A DNA stretch of 64,000 bases. Origin: Bathymodiolus japonicus methanotrophic gill symbiont. Its GTDB lineage: Bacteria; Pseudomonadota; Gammaproteobacteria; Methylococcales; Methylomonadaceae. The first letter of the stretch is position 1. Each line of letters begins with the position of its first letter. The notes below the pieces were generated by a model. The model had not been told where the DNA came from, did not search any database, and worked only from the letters and a program-made list of their open reading frames with translations. The stretch lies in the NCBI RefSeq assembly GCF_019721995.1, contig NZ_BLYC01000004.1, positions 212,192-276,191 on the forward strand, read 5' to 3'. Positions 1 through 9,152 of this stretch are shown piece after piece. The translations under genes were made by a program, and so were the position numbers.

Positions 1-1
1 A

Positions 2-1240
2 AACTTATCTAGCCAGCAAAGCATGGCTTTGGCATATCAGGTGTTTGTTGATTTAAGCGCTGCATACCCGGATAATGTCAGGCTATATTTTATATTGGCA
101 GTGATGGATACTCAGGCGCACAAGTTAAGGCCGGCACAAAAAAATGTTACAAAAGCACTGGAAATTGAGCCGCAATGGAAAAAAGCACTGTTGTTACAGG
201 CGCAAATATATATAACACAGATGAAACTGGCTGAAGCGACCGAGGTTTTACAGCAGGTAGATCAGCTGGAAGAAAGTGTGCAAATTAAAGAGCAGATAGC
301 GCAATTATTACTCCAGCAAGGGCGCTTTACCGAAGCAGAAGTTGTATTGCTGGAATTAATTGACAAATATCCTGACAATAATGAGTTGCAGTTTAAGCTG
401 GCATTGGTTTATTTACAAACCGGAGAAGATAAGTCTGCGCGAAATATTTTGCAGGCGCTAGTGAGCGATCAGGAATATAAAGACCGTGCTGCATTTTACC
501 TAGGTAGTATGGACGGCAAGGCTAAGCGTAATGATGATGCTTTGGTATGGTTTGATTCAATAGCAGCGGGAGCATATAAGTATGAGGCAGGGTTCAGCTC
601 GATCTTGATTTTAATGGACGAGCAGCGCTATCCAGAGGTTTATTCCAGAATAGCTGAGCTCAGGGCAGAGTTTCCGGATAAAAGCATAGATCTAGCATTA
701 GTGGAAGCGGAAGTTTATACGCAGCAAGATTTATATCAGCAGGGCTTCGATGAGCTAACCACTGCGCTAGTTAAAGAGCCGCATAATAAGCGGGTGCTTT
801 ATGCTCGTGCATTAATCGCTGAGAAATTAGGCATGCTGCAAGTATTAGAAGATGACCTGAAGTATATTTTGCAGCAGGATCCTAATGATGCGAACACATT
901 AAATGCGCTGGGCTACACGCTGGTAGATAAAACCACGCGCTACCAGGAAGCGCAAGACTACCTGGATAAGGCGATAGCCATTAAGCCACATGAGCCAATT
1001 ATTATGGACAGTTATGGCTGGTTATTATTTAAGCTGGGGCGACTGGAGGAAGCTGAAGAATTTTTGCAGCGCGCCTACAACTTGGCGCCACAGGCTGAAA
1101 TAGCAGGGCATCTAGTTGAAGTGTTATGGGCATTACAAGAACGCAGACAGGCAAAAGAACTACTGCGCGCAGCACTAGCAAAAGACCCCGGTGATGCTTT
1201 ATTGCTGGAGTTAGAATCTCGCTTTTTGAGCGGTAATTAA
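2..1240 (+). CDS. TPR-repeat protein (5' end cut by window edge)
   Basis: The frame is open from base 2, and the first in-window ATG at 23 lies inside it, so the true start is probably upstream of the window. The product is a chain of tetratricopeptide repeats, helical hairpins with the usual small/aromatic spacing; the clearest is near the C-terminus (DSYGWLLFKLGRLEEAEEF). TPR proteins are protein-interaction scaffolds, and homologues just upstream of lolB are common in gammaproteobacteria, where they are predicted to be envelope-associated. The stop codon overlaps the lolB start by one base, which suggests co-transcription and translational coupling. The exact partner is unknown. Confidence 0.85.
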   Translation, partial: NLSSQQSMALAYQVFVDLSAAYPDNVRLYFILAVMDTQAHKLRPAQKNVTKALEIEPQWKKALLLQAQIYITQMKLAEATEVLQQVDQLEESVQIKEQIAQLLLQQGRFTEAEVVLLELIDKYPDNNELQFKLALVYLQTGEDKSARNILQALVSDQEYKDRAAFYLGSMDGKAKRNDDALVWFDSIAAGAYKYEAGFSSILILMDEQRYPEVYSRIAELRAEFPDKSIDLALVEAEVYTQQDLYQQGFDELTTALVKEPHNKRVLYARALIAEKLGMLQVLEDDLKYILQQDPNDANTLNALGYTLVDKTTRYQEAQDYLDKAIAIKPHEPIIMDSYGWLLFKLGRLEEAEEFLQRAYNLAPQAEIAGHLVEVLWALQERRQAKELLRAALAKDPGDALLLELESRFLSGN

Positions 1241-1800
1241 TGCGTGCGGGTATCGCTTGCATGATATTGCTGGTTTTGGCTGGCTGTAATTCGGTAAAAA
1301 CTTATGATGCAAAATATGCTCAGCACCTAAGTCAACAGCAAAGGCTGGATATTGAGCGGTGGAATATGCAGGGCCGCCTACTGATTAGGAGTGATGAAAT
1401 GCTAACCGCTAACCTCCAGTGGCAACATAATAAGCAAAAAGATATGCTGAAATTATCGGGTGCATTAGGCCTGGGTGCGATGCAGATAGAACTGGATGAG
1501 CATGAGATCGTATTGCATGATGCGCAGGGCGGGCGGCAAGCTTCACAGGATATCGATGCGTTTATTGCTCGGCAGATAGGTTTTGTAGCGCCCATCACTG
1601 CCTTGCGGCGCTGGGTGCTGGGCGCATATTTAAATGGTGTGCCGGTAGTTCTGCAGGAAAATGGCTTTCTGCAACTGGGCTGGCGTATCACGTTCAAGGA
1701 GTATATGGATACAGCAGCTGGTATTCTGCCGCACAGTATTACGATAACAAAAAATAATATTAAATTAAAACTGATAGTTGATCGCTGGGAAATAGAATGA
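1240..1800 (+). CDS. lolB: Outer-membrane lipoprotein insertion protein LolB
   Basis: LolB receives lipoproteins from the periplasmic carrier LolA and inserts them into the outer membrane. The sequence begins with a short hydrophobic signal peptide ending in a lipobox (VLAGC, Cys16), so LolB is itself a lipoprotein. At 186 residues it is slightly short for the family, but the body (RWNMQGRLLIRSDEMLTANL onward) fits the LolB beta-barrel fold. It overlaps the TPR gene by 1 bp and ispE by 4 bp (ATGA). lolB–ispE is a conserved gammaproteobacterial pair, which supports the call. Confidence 0.88.
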   Translation: MRAGIACMILLVLAGCNSVKTYDAKYAQHLSQQQRLDIERWNMQGRLLIRSDEMLTANLQWQHNKQKDMLKLSGALGLGAMQIELDEHEIVLHDAQGGRQASQDIDAFIARQIGFVAPITALRRWVLGAYLNGVPVVLQENGFLQLGWRITFKEYMDTAAGILPHSITITKNNIKLKLIVDRWEIE

Positions 1801-2675
1801 CTGCGCACATAGAATCCGAACTGGGCTGGGGGGTGCGCTGGCCGGCGCCTGCAAAATTAAACTTAATGCTGCGGGTAGTAGGGCGGCGAGAAGATGGCTA
1901 TCATCTATTGCAAACCGTGTTCCAGATCATTGATATTACAGATGGCTTAATTTTTAGCAAGACAGGTGATGGCAAGGTGCGGTTAAAACAAACCATTCCT
2001 GGGGTTAAGGAGGAAGATGACCTGACGGTGCGGGCGGCGAACTTGCTGAAGCGGGAAACGGGTTATCAAGGTGGCGTTTGTATCGAGATAGAAAAGAACC
2101 TGCCTATGGGGGGTGGTCTGGGGGGCGGTAGTTCCGATGCGGCAACCGTACTGGTGGTTTTAAATCAGCTGTGGCAGTTGGGAATTACTGAGCAGCGACT
2201 GATGGAATTAGGGTTGCAACTCGGCGCCGATGTGCCCGTGTTTATAAAAGGCACGAGTACATGGGCTGAAGGCATAGGGGAGAAATTAACCACGATAGCC
2301 TTGCCTGACGCTTGGTTCGTCATTGTTAAACCAGACTGTCATGTTGATACCGGAAAAATATTTTCTGCAAATGATTTGACACGAGATAGTAAATCCATCA
2401 CAATAGCCGACTTTAACTCAGGGAGTGATCAGAATGATTGTTCATCTGTAGTTAGGAAGCGCTACATTGAGGTGGATCAGGCGTTAAAGGAGCTTGATAA
2501 ATATGGGCGTGCTAGACTGACAGGAACAGGGGCGTGTGTTTTTGTACAGTTTAGTGAGCAGCAGTCTGCACAGGATGTGTATGCTAAGCTGGCTTCTGAT
2601 AAAGAAGTTTATTTGGCTCAGGGACTGGCTGCTTCACCGCTGCATAGGCAGATAGGTGAACTCTTTAATTTCTAA
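1797..2675 (+). CDS. ispE: 4-diphosphocytidyl-2-C-methyl-D-erythritol kinase
   Basis: IspE phosphorylates CDP-methylerythritol in the non-mevalonate (MEP) isoprenoid pathway. This is a 292-residue GHMP kinase with the N-terminal substrate motif PAKLNLMLRV followed by REDGYH, the glycine-rich ATP loop PMGGGLGGGSSDAA near residues 102–115, and the C-terminal motif LTGTGACVF. The length is normal. The start overlaps the lolB stop. A tRNA-Gln gene follows after two bases, so the tRNA is probably processed from the same transcript. Confidence 0.95.
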   Translation: MTAHIESELGWGVRWPAPAKLNLMLRVVGRREDGYHLLQTVFQIIDITDGLIFSKTGDGKVRLKQTIPGVKEEDDLTVRAANLLKRETGYQGGVCIEIEKNLPMGGGLGGGSSDAATVLVVLNQLWQLGITEQRLMELGLQLGADVPVFIKGTSTWAEGIGEKLTTIALPDAWFVIVKPDCHVDTGKIFSANDLTRDSKSITIADFNSGSDQNDCSSVVRKRYIEVDQALKELDKYGRARLTGTGACVFVQFSEQQSAQDVYAKLASDKEVYLAQGLAASPLHRQIGELFNF

Positions 2676-2677
2676 AT

Positions 2678-2752
2678 TGGGCTGTCGCCAAGCGGTAAGG
2701 CACGGGGTTTTGATCTCCGCATACCCAGGTTCGAATCCTGGCAGCCCAGCCA
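2678..2752 (+). tRNA. tRNA-Gln (anticodon TTG)
   Basis: A 75-nt cloverleaf with acceptor stem TGGGCTG/CAGCCCA, T-arm GGTTCGAATCC and an encoded CCA end. The anticodon loop reads TTTTGAT, giving UUG for glutamine. It lies between ispE and prs, a placement typical of gammaproteobacteria. Confidence 0.95.
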
Positions 2753-2798
2753 TTTACTCTTCCATGAAATCAGCTCGCTATAATAGAGGATATTCTAA

Positions 2799-3755
2799 AT
2801 GAGTAGTGAAACTTCAATGATGTTTTTTTCTGGAAATGCCAATATGGAGCTGTCAAGAGGCATAGTACGGCGCTTGAGCATGCGACTTGGGATGGCTTCT
2901 GTAGGTCGCTTCAGCGATGGAGAAGTGACGGTAGAGATTGAAGAAAACGTCCGCGATAGAGATGTTTTTGTTATTCAGCCTACCTGTCAGCCTACAAATG
3001 AAAATTTGATGGAATTGCTGGTTATGATAGATGCTTTAAAACGAGCGTCTGCATCAAGAATTACAGCCGTTATGCCTTATTATGGATATTCAAGGCAGGA
3101 CAGGCGTTCGCGGTCAGCGCGAGTGGCTATTAGTGCCAAGCTGGTTGCGAAAATGGTGAGTGTTGCGGGAGCCGACAGAGTGTTGACTGTAGACTTGCAT
3201 GCTGATCAGATACAGGGTTTTTTTGATATACCTGTGGATAATGTCTATGCTTCACCGTTGTTACTAGGTGATGTGTGGCGTCAGAATTATAAAAATTTAA
3301 TTGTTGTTTCTCCGGATGTTGGTGGGGTGGTTAGGGCAAGAGCTTTAGCTAAGCGGATGGATGATGCGGAATTGGCAATTATTGATAAGCGCCGCCCGAC
3401 AGCCAATGTCGCTGAAGTGATGCATATTATCGGCGATGTGAGTGGCAAAACTTGCGTCATGATAGATGATATGGTCGATACAGCGGGGACACTATGTAGC
3501 GCTGCAATTGCATTAAAAAAGCAAGGTGCTATTAAAGTGGTTGCTTATTGTACGCACCCGGTGTTGTCGGGTCGTGCAATTGAAAATTTACGCAACTCGG
3601 TGCTGGATGAGTTGGTTGTAACGGATACTATTCCGCTGAGTAAAGAAGCGGCAGAATTGGGTAAAATACGGCAGTTAAGTGTTGCGGATATGTTGGCAGA
3701 AACAATTCGCAGGATTGCTGTGGGTGAGTCAGTTAGTTCGCTCTATGTTGATTGA
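2799..3755 (+). CDS. prs: Ribose-phosphate pyrophosphokinase (PRPP synthetase)
   Basis: Prs makes PRPP from ribose-5-phosphate and ATP, feeding purine, pyrimidine, histidine, tryptophan and NAD synthesis. The 318-residue product is full length. Visible motifs are the ATP/flexible region [18 protein letters not shown], the metal/ribose-phosphate site ([17 protein letters not shown]) and the PRPP loop [12 protein letters not shown]. An AGAGGA ribosome-binding site precedes the ATG. It stands alone between tRNA-Gln and rplY. Confidence 0.96.
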   Translation: MSSETSMMFFSGNANMELSRGIVRRLSMRLGMASVGRFSDGEVTVEIEENVRDRDVFVIQPTCQPTNENLMELLVMIDALKRASASRITAVMPYYGYSRQDRRSRSARVAISAKLVAKMVSVAGADRVLTVDLHADQIQGFFDIPVDNVYASPLLLGDVWRQNYKNLIVVSPDVGGVVRARALAKRMDDAELAIIDKRRPTANVAEVMHIIGDVSGKTCVMIDDMVDTAGTLCSAAIALKKQGAIKVVAYCTHPVLSGRAIENLRNSVLDELVVTDTIPLSKEAAELGKIRQLSVADMLAETIRRIAVGESVSSLYVD

Positions 3756-3810
3756 TAAAGCTGTTGATTGATGTTTTTAAGTTATTGTTTGTTGGGTGTG
3801 GAGATTTTAG

Positions 3811-4452
3811 ATGTCTAGCGTTTTTGAATTTGATGCTGTAAGTAGAGCAAATACTGGTACGAGTAATGCGAAAGAAATTCGTCGAAATGGTAATATACCG
3901 GCTGTGATCTATGGCGGTTCGTCAGAGCCTCAGCTAATTGAGTTAAGTCGGAATGAAGTTACAAAAAGCCTGGCGAATGAGGCGTTTTATTCGCACGTAT
4001 TGCAATTAAATGTTGATGGTAAAGCGCAGAATGCCGTACTAAAAGACCTGCAAAGGCATCCTGCAAAAGATACCATTATTCATATGGATTTCCTGCGTGT
4101 AAATATGAATGAAAAAATCAAGGTGAATGTGCCTCTGCACTTTATAAATGAAGAAACTTCGTTAGGTGTTAAAGCTGGTGGTGTGGTTACGCATTCAATA
4201 GTTGAACTGGAAATCTCATGTATGCCGGCTGATTTGCCTGAATATATAGAGGTAGATCTGGCGAATATTGAAATAGGTGGGTCTATTCATCTGGCGGAAG
4301 TTGTTGCACCTAAAGGCGTAGAAATTCTTGCGCTGACGCATGGTGATGATCACAACTTGCCTGTTGCTCAGATTATGAAGACTAGAGGTCCGGCGGAAGA
4401 TGAAGGTGCTGATACTGATAGTGATGAAGGTGCTACTGAATCCGAAGAGTGA
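3811..4452 (+). CDS. rplY: 50S ribosomal protein L25 (long, CTC/TL5-type)
   Basis: L25 binds 5S rRNA in the large subunit. At 213 residues this is the long form: an N-terminal 5S-binding beta domain (about residues 1–95) and a C-terminal TL5-like domain (about 96–190), followed by a very acidic tail rich in Asp and Glu. E. coli has only the short N-terminal form. Its stop overlaps the pth GTG start, so the two are translationally coupled, as in many bacteria. Confidence 0.94.
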   Translation: MSSVFEFDAVSRANTGTSNAKEIRRNGNIPAVIYGGSSEPQLIELSRNEVTKSLANEAFYSHVLQLNVDGKAQNAVLKDLQRHPAKDTIIHMDFLRVNMNEKIKVNVPLHFINEETSLGVKAGGVVTHSIVELEISCMPADLPEYIEVDLANIEIGGSIHLAEVVAPKGVEILALTHGDDHNLPVAQIMKTRGPAEDEGADTDSDEGATESEE

Positions 4453-5018
4453 TCAAGCTTCTTGTAGGTCTGGGTAACCCAGGCCAGAAATATACAAAAA
4501 CCCGGCATAATGCCGGGTTTTTGTTTTTAGATGAACTAGTAAATGAAAGGGTGCTGGAGTTCTCGCGGCAGTCGCGCTTTTATGGTGATCTGGCAGAAAT
4601 TAATGATGCTCGGGGCAAGCTATATTTATTAAAACCTGCTACCTTTATGAATCGCAGTGGTCAAGCGGTTTCGGCGCTAGCAAAATATTACAAAATAAAG
4701 CCGGAAGAGGTTCTGGTTGCGCATGACGAGCTGGATCTTGATGTGGGCGTATTGAAATTGAAGTCTGGAGGTGGTCATGGTGGTCATAATGGGCTGCGAG
4801 ATATTATTGCCAGCCTGGGTGTAAAGGATTTCAAAAGGTTGCGCGTAGGTATAGGTAGGCCAAGGCCTGGAATGCAGGTGGTGGATTACGTTTTATCCGA
4901 CTTTGGCAAAAGCGAAAGGCAGCATATTAAGGAATTGTATAGCGACTTTTTTAATTATTTGCCTTTGATACAGGGTGGAGATTTTGAAGCAGCAATGCAG
5001 AAGTTGCATTCTGATTAA
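4449..5018 (+). CDS. pth: Peptidyl-tRNA hydrolase
   Basis: Pth releases peptides from peptidyl-tRNAs that drop off the ribosome. The GTG start overlaps the rplY stop. The 189-residue protein has the N-terminal GLGNPG motif, the catalytic-histidine motif TRHNAGF, FMNRSG, the AHDELDL motif with the catalytic-site Asp, and GGGHGGHNGLRDI. The length is normal. Codons 16–27 encode a very strong hairpin with a T-rich tail (see the separate terminator entry). The ychF gene that often follows pth is absent; a tRNA cluster follows instead. Confidence 0.96.
   Translation: MIKLLVGLGNPGQKYTKTRHNAGFLFLDELVNERVLEFSRQSRFYGDLAEINDARGKLYLLKPATFMNRSGQAVSALAKYYKIKPEEVLVAHDELDLDVGVLKLKSGGGHGGHNGLRDIIASLGVKDFKRLRVGIGRPRPGMQVVDYVLSDFGKSERQHIKELYSDFFNYLPLIQGGDFEAAMQKLHSD
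4496..4528 (+). terminator. Terminator-like hairpin inside the pth coding region
   Basis: The 13-base arm AAAAACCCGGCAT is followed, after one A, by its exact complement ATGCCGGGTTTTT, and then by TGTTTTT. In practice the stem would have a CATAATG-type loop. It has the form of a textbook intrinsic terminator but lies entirely within pth, encoding the KTRHNAGFLFL region. It could stop part of the transcription that reads through from rplY. Translation of pth would normally oppose its folding, so activity is an inference. Confidence 0.55.
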
Positions 5019-5033
5019 AAAGATAGAAAAAAT

Positions 5034-5062
5034 TTGACAATAAAGTTAATATCGTTCATAAT
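5034..5062 (+). promoter_or_regulatory. Sigma70-type promoter of the tRNA-Tyr/Gly/Thr–tuf unit
   Basis: A TTGACA -35 box (5034–5039), a 17-bp spacer and a CATAAT -10 box (5057–5062) lie 14 bp before the mature tRNA-Tyr 5' end. The -35 box is perfect and the -10 box has five of six consensus bases. It is well placed to drive the tRNA cluster and tuf. Confidence 0.75.
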
Positions 5063-5076
5063 TGTTTGTTCTGAAC

Positions 5077-5161
5077 GGAGAGGTTCCCGAGCGGCCAAAG
5101 GGATCAGACTGTAAATCTGACGGCTCAGCCTTCGGAGGTTCGAATCCTCCCCTCTCCACCA
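5077..5161 (+). tRNA. tRNA-Tyr (anticodon GTA)
   Basis: An 85-nt tRNA with a long variable arm. The acceptor stem is GGAGAGG/CCTCTCC, the anticodon loop contains GTA, the T-arm is GGTTCGAATCC and CCA is encoded. It is the first gene of the tRNA-Tyr–Gly–Thr–tuf–Trp–secE arrangement known from many proteobacteria. Confidence 0.95.
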
Positions 5162-5177
5162 TTCAGATTTAAATTGT

Positions 5178-5251
5178 GCGGGTGTAGTTTAATGGTAGAA
5201 CTCCAGCCTTCCAAGCTGATCACGTGGGTTCGATTCCCATCACCCGCTCCA
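5178..5251 (+). tRNA. tRNA-Gly (anticodon TCC)
   Basis: A 74-nt cloverleaf with acceptor GCGGGTG/CACCCGC, anticodon loop CTTCCAA (anticodon UCC), T-arm GGTTCGATTCC and encoded CCA. It lies 16 bp after tRNA-Tyr. Confidence 0.95.
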
Positions 5252-5264
5252 AATAAAGTTTCAA

Positions 5265-5339
<75 letters not shown>

Positions 5340-5382
5340 TTTATACTGATTGTTGCAAACATTTAATTAAGGTCTTTGAGAG

Positions 5383-6603
5383 ATGGCTAAAGAAAAATTT
5401 GAACGTAATAAACCACATGTAAACGTCGGCACAATTGGCCACGTTGATCACGGCAAGACCACTCTAACTGCGGCACTGACAAAGGTGATGGCAGAAAAGC
5501 TAGGTGGTGAAGTAAAAGCATTTGATCAGATTGACAATGCACCTGAAGAGCGTGAGCGTGGAATTACAATTGCAACATCGCACGTAGAATATGAATCAGA
5601 CACGCGTCACTACGCACACGTAGATTGCCCGGGTCACGCGGATTATGTGAAGAACATGATTACCGGTGCTGCGCAAATGGATGGTGCAATCCTGGTGTGT
5701 GGTGCAACAGACGGCCCTATGCCGCAAACAAGAGAGCATATCCTGTTATCAAGACAGGTAGGTGTTCCATATATCGTAGTGTTCCTGAACAAAGCTGATC
5801 TACTAGCCGAAGATTGCGGTGGTGTAGGAACAGAAGAATACAACGAAATGCTAGAGCTCGTTGAAATGGAAATTCGCGAAATTCTAGACCAGTATGAGTT
5901 CCCTGGTGATGACACGCCAATTATCGTCGGTTCTGCTCTGAAAGGACTGGAAGGTGACGATAGTGAGCTAGGTGTTCCGTCAATTATTAAATTAGTAGAA
6001 GCGTTAGATAGCTATATTCCCGAGCCAGAAAGAGCGACGGAAGGTGCTTTTTTAATGCCGATTGAAGATGTATTCTCAATCTCGGGTCGTGGTACTGTTG
6101 TAACCGGCCGTATTGAGCGAGGAATTATCAAGGTTGGCGAAGAAATCGAAATCGTTGGTATTAAAGACACGGTTAAGACAACGTGTACGGGTGTTGAGAT
6201 GTTCCGCAAGTTGCTTGACGAAGGTCAGGCGGGCGATAACGTTGGTATTCTGTTAAGAGGAACCAAGCGTGAAGAAGTTGAGCGTGGTCAGGTACTGGCA
6301 CATGTTGGCTCAATCAACCCACATACAAGATTTAAGGCTGAAATTTATGTGCTGGCTAAGGATGAAGGTGGTCGTCATACGCCATTCTTTAATGGCTATC
6401 GCCCACAGTTCTATTTTAGAACAACTGATGTGACAGGTGCTGTAGAGTTACCAGAAGGTACAGAAATGGTGATGCCTGGTGATAACGTATCTGTAGAAGT
6501 AACCTTGATTGCGCCGATTGCGATGGAGCAAGGTTTGCGCTTTGCTATCCGTGAAGGTGGTCGTACGGTTGGTGCGGGCGTTGTTGCAGAAATTATTGAG
6601 TAA
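5383..6603 (+). CDS. tuf: Elongation factor Tu, copy 1
   Basis: EF-Tu delivers aminoacyl-tRNA to the ribosome using GTP. The 406-residue product has the G1 loop [10 protein letters not shown], the effector/G2 region [13 protein letters not shown]3 DCPGHADY and G4 NKADLL. It is about ten residues longer than the common 396–397-residue form; part of the excess is around [13 protein letters not shown] second copy at 21985–23205 differs at about nine amino acids, all in the C-terminal half; the first ~190 residues are identical. It is probably expressed from the upstream tRNA promoter. Confidence 0.97.
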   Translation: MAKEKFERNKPHVNVGTIGHVDHGKTTLTAALTKVMAEKLGGEVKAFDQIDNAPEERERGITIATSHVEYESDTRHYAHVDCPGHADYVKNMITGAAQMDGAILVCGATDGPMPQTREHILLSRQVGVPYIVVFLNKADLLAEDCGGVGTEEYNEMLELVEMEIREILDQYEFPGDDTPIIVGSALKGLEGDDSELGVPSIIKLVEALDSYIPEPERATEGAFLMPIEDVFSISGRGTVVTGRIERGIIKVGEEIEIVGIKDTVKTTCTGVEMFRKLLDEGQAGDNVGILLRGTKREEVERGQVLAHVGSINPHTRFKAEIYVLAKDEGGRHTPFFNGYRPQFYFRTTDVTGAVELPEGTEMVMPGDNVSVEVTLIAPIAMEQGLRFAIREGGRTVGAGVVAEIIE

Positions 6604-6652
6604 TGACTTTTAATAAAGTATAATTCCTCATTGTTTCAAAGTTTGTGCGTGT

Positions 6653-6728
6653 AGGTCAGTGGCTCAATTGGTAGAGCAGCGGTCTCCAAAACCGCAGGTT
6701 GTGGGTTCGAGTCCCTCCTGGCCTGCCA
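6653..6728 (+). tRNA. tRNA-Trp (anticodon CCA)
   Basis: A 76-nt cloverleaf with acceptor AGGTCAG/CTGGCCT containing one G·U pair, anticodon loop CTCCAAA (anticodon CCA), T-arm GGGTTCGAGTCCC and encoded 3' CCA. It sits between tuf and secE, as in E. coli. Confidence 0.95.
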
Positions 6729-6782
6729 ACTCGCACTAAACATTAATTAATTTTCAAGAACTTCTCAAATAAATTCCATCAA

Positions 6783-7151
6783 ATGAATACTCAGGCAAAG
6801 GAAGTGACGTCTAGCTTAGATGTGCTTAAATATGTTTTGTCTCTTGTGCTAGTTAGCGCAGGTGTGGTTGCGTTTTATCAGTTCTCTGATTACTCGCAGT
6901 TGTATAGAGTCTTGGGCATGGTGGCTGTCGTTATTGTTGCGTTAACAATTATGATGACTACAGCGTTAGGGCAACAGTCCTGGGTGTTTGCGCAGGAAGC
7001 GAGACAGGAAGTAAGGAAGGTAGTCTGGCCTACACGGTCTGAAACCATGCAAACAACCTTAATGGTTTTTGCCATGGTTATTATCGTGGGCTTTGTTATA
7101 TGGCTACTAGATACATTTTTGTTCTGGGCGATAACATCCCTGACAGCTTAA
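6783..7151 (+). CDS. secE: Preprotein translocase subunit SecE
   Basis: SecE clamps SecY in the SecYEG channel of the inner membrane. The 122-residue protein has three membrane segments (roughly 15–35, 40–60 and 92–115), as in the three-segment E. coli form. The conserved amphipathic stretch EARQEVRKVVWPTRSET precedes the last one. It lies directly before nusG, the standard pairing. Confidence 0.95.
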   Translation: MNTQAKEVTSSLDVLKYVLSLVLVSAGVVAFYQFSDYSQLYRVLGMVAVVIVALTIMMTTALGQQSWVFAQEARQEVRKVVWPTRSETMQTTLMVFAMVIIVGFVIWLLDTFLFWAITSLTA

Positions 7152-7163
7152 AGAGGTTTAAGG

Positions 7164-7697
7164 ATGGCGATACGCTGGTATGTTGTTCATGCATATTCAA
7201 ATTATGAAAAGAAAGTAAAGCAGTCTCTCGAAGAGAAAATCGAAAGAGAAGGATTGGGCGAATACTTTGGGAAAATTCTTGTGCCAACAGAAGAAGTTGT
7301 TGAGATGAGAATGGGGCAGCAAAGAAAGAGCGAGAGAAAATTCTTTCCAGGCTATGTCCTAGTGCAGATGGAATTGAATGATGAGACATGGCATATAGTC
7401 AAAGATGAGCCGCGGGTATTGGGTTTTATTGGCGGTACTTCGGAGCGTCCTGCACCAATTTCAGATCAGGAAGCTGAACGAATTTTAAACAGAGTCGAAG
7501 AGGGTGTTAATAAGCCTAGGCCTAAAGTTCTGTTTGAAGTGGGTGAGGTGGTGCGTGTTAATGATGGACCCTTTAAAGATTTTAATGGGGAAATTGAAGA
7601 AATTAACTACGAAAAAAACAAGCTACGTATTTCAGTATTAATTTTCGGTAGGTCTACTTCAGTTGAACTGGGTTTCAATGAAGTAGAAAAAAGTTAA
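7164..7697 (+). CDS. nusG: Transcription termination/antitermination factor NusG
   Basis: NusG binds RNA polymerase through its NGN domain and contacts Rho or S10 through its C-terminal KOW domain. The 177-residue protein begins [15 protein letters not shown] (NGN) and has the FPGYVLVQM motif near residue 60. It ends in a KOW domain ([17 protein letters not shown]). The length is normal. It is 12 bp after secE. Confidence 0.97.
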   Translation: MAIRWYVVHAYSNYEKKVKQSLEEKIEREGLGEYFGKILVPTEEVVEMRMGQQRKSERKFFPGYVLVQMELNDETWHIVKDEPRVLGFIGGTSERPAPISDQEAERILNRVEEGVNKPRPKVLFEVGEVVRVNDGPFKDFNGEIEEINYEKNKLRISVLIFGRSTSVELGFNEVEKS

Positions 7698-7797
7698 GCA
7701 GTACGACACAACAGAATTATAACGGTCCTCATCAACAGATGGTGATTTTTTATCTATGGGGAGCTGAAAAGCGTTAGTACCCAATCAGGAGTATAAA

Positions 7798-8229
7798 ATG
7801 GCTAAAGAAGTCACGGCGTATATCAAACTGCAAGTAAAAGCAGGTGAAGCAAACCCAAGTCCACCTGTAGGGCCTGCTCTAGGTCAACATGGTGTCAATA
7901 TTATGGAGTTTTGTAAGGCATTTAATGCAAAAACTTCAGATATTGAAAAAGGTTTGCCGATTCCGGTAGTTATATCTGTTTACAGTGATAGAAGTTTTAC
8001 TTTTATTACTAAAACCCCGCCTGCGTCAATTTTATTGAAGAAAGCGGCTGGTATCACTTCAGGTAGTAGTAATCCAAACACGGTTAAAGTCGGTACAGTA
8101 ACTCGTGCGCAACTAGAAGAAATTGCAACGACTAAAATGGAAGACCTGAATGCAACAAATATGGATGCTGCTGTGCAAATTATTGCCGGTAGTGCGCGTA
8201 GCATGGGTCTAAATGTGGAAGGTTTATAA
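7798..8229 (+). CDS. rplK: 50S ribosomal protein L11
   Basis: L11 sits at the GTPase-associated centre with L10 and L12. The 143-residue protein has the N-terminal [20 protein letters not shown] motif and the RNA-binding C-terminal domain. The 100-bp nusG–rplK gap contains short inverted repeats and a GGGAGCTGAAAAG stretch, which may be the leader through which L1 represses the L11 operon; that role is inferred from E. coli. The stop overlaps the rplA start. Confidence 0.97.
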   Translation: MAKEVTAYIKLQVKAGEANPSPPVGPALGQHGVNIMEFCKAFNAKTSDIEKGLPIPVVISVYSDRSFTFITKTPPASILLKKAAGITSGSSNPNTVKVGTVTRAQLEEIATTKMEDLNATNMDAAVQIIAGSARSMGLNVEGL

Positions 8230-8924
8230 TGGCTAGATTATCGAAAAGAGCAAAACTTGCTAAAGAAAAAGTAGATGCTGAGCGTCAATACCCTTTTGTA
8301 GAAGCTGTCGCTGTATTAAAAGAACTTGCTACAAGAAAATTTTCTGAGTCAGTTGATGTCAGTGTGAATCTAGGCATTGATGCAAGAAAGTCAGATCAAA
8401 ATGTTAGAGGGGCAACTTTATTGCCTAAAGGCTCGGGTAAAACAGTCAGAGTTGCTGTGTTCACTCAGGGGCCAAATGCCGATGCTGCAAAAGAAGCAGG
8501 CGCTGATATTGTGGGCATGGATGATTTGGCTGCTGAAGTTAAAAAAGGTCAGATGGACTTTGATGTTGTTATTGCGTCGCCAGATGCAATGCGCGTTGTC
8601 GGTCAGTTAGGGCAAGTATTAGGCCCAAGAGGCTTGATGCCAAATCCTAAAGTAGGCACTGTAACGCCGGATGTTGCAACAGCGGTTAAAAATGCGAAAG
8701 CAGGGCAGGCGCGTTACCGTACTGATAAAGCAGGAATTGTACACTGTTCAATTGGTAAAATTGAATTTAGTGCTGATGATATTCAGGAAAATCTGCAGGC
8801 ATTGATCGCTGACTTAGTTAAAGCAAAACCAAGTGCAGCTAAAGGTGTTTATCTAAAGAAAATCAGCCTGTCGACTACGATGGGAACAGGTGTCACTCTA
8901 GATCAATCTAGCTTGTCACTTTAA
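8229..8924 (+). CDS. rplA: 50S ribosomal protein L1
   Basis: L1 forms the mobile L1 stalk at the E site and, in E. coli, represses its own operon. The 231-residue protein contains the L1 signature around [20 protein letters not shown] near residues 122–141. It overlaps rplK by 1 bp. Confidence 0.97.
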   Translation: MARLSKRAKLAKEKVDAERQYPFVEAVAVLKELATRKFSESVDVSVNLGIDARKSDQNVRGATLLPKGSGKTVRVAVFTQGPNADAAKEAGADIVGMDDLAAEVKKGQMDFDVVIASPDAMRVVGQLGQVLGPRGLMPNPKVGTVTPDVATAVKNAKAGQARYRTDKAGIVHCSIGKIEFSADDIQENLQALIADLVKAKPSAAKGVYLKKISLSTTMGTGVTLDQSSLSL

Positions 8925-9152
8925 GCAAAAAAATACGGCAGATTCTTTAGCCGTAGTACGTGTTACAACAATAAAGAATTTTTGGTTGCCTGTTCTATTG
9001 GTAGCCATCAAAGACCGTAGGCGCTTTGCTTAAAATAAAAGCCTACGTAGATGGGAGCTGAAACTGGGAAACTGGTGAAAGACCCGTTGGGTGCATTTCG
9101 CAAGAGGTGTGGTGTGTAAACCTGATGAAAGTCAGTAATAACGGAGAAAAAT
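8925..9152 (+). promoter_or_regulatory. rplJ leader (probable L10(L12)4 autoregulatory RNA)
   Basis: The 228-bp gap before rplJ has no gene. It holds several imperfect hairpins, for example GTAGGC…GCCTAC around 9017–9047, and a purine-rich stretch with GGGAGCTGAAACTGGGAAAC and GATGAAAGTCAGTAATAACGGAG just before the GTG start. In E. coli the equivalent leader binds L10–L12 and represses translation. The assignment rests on position and general form, not on an alignment. Confidence 0.5.

Noticed and set aside
2756..2798. Promoter for prs based on TATAAT at 2779
   Set aside because: It lies only 15 bp before the start codon and has no -35 box at a suitable distance.
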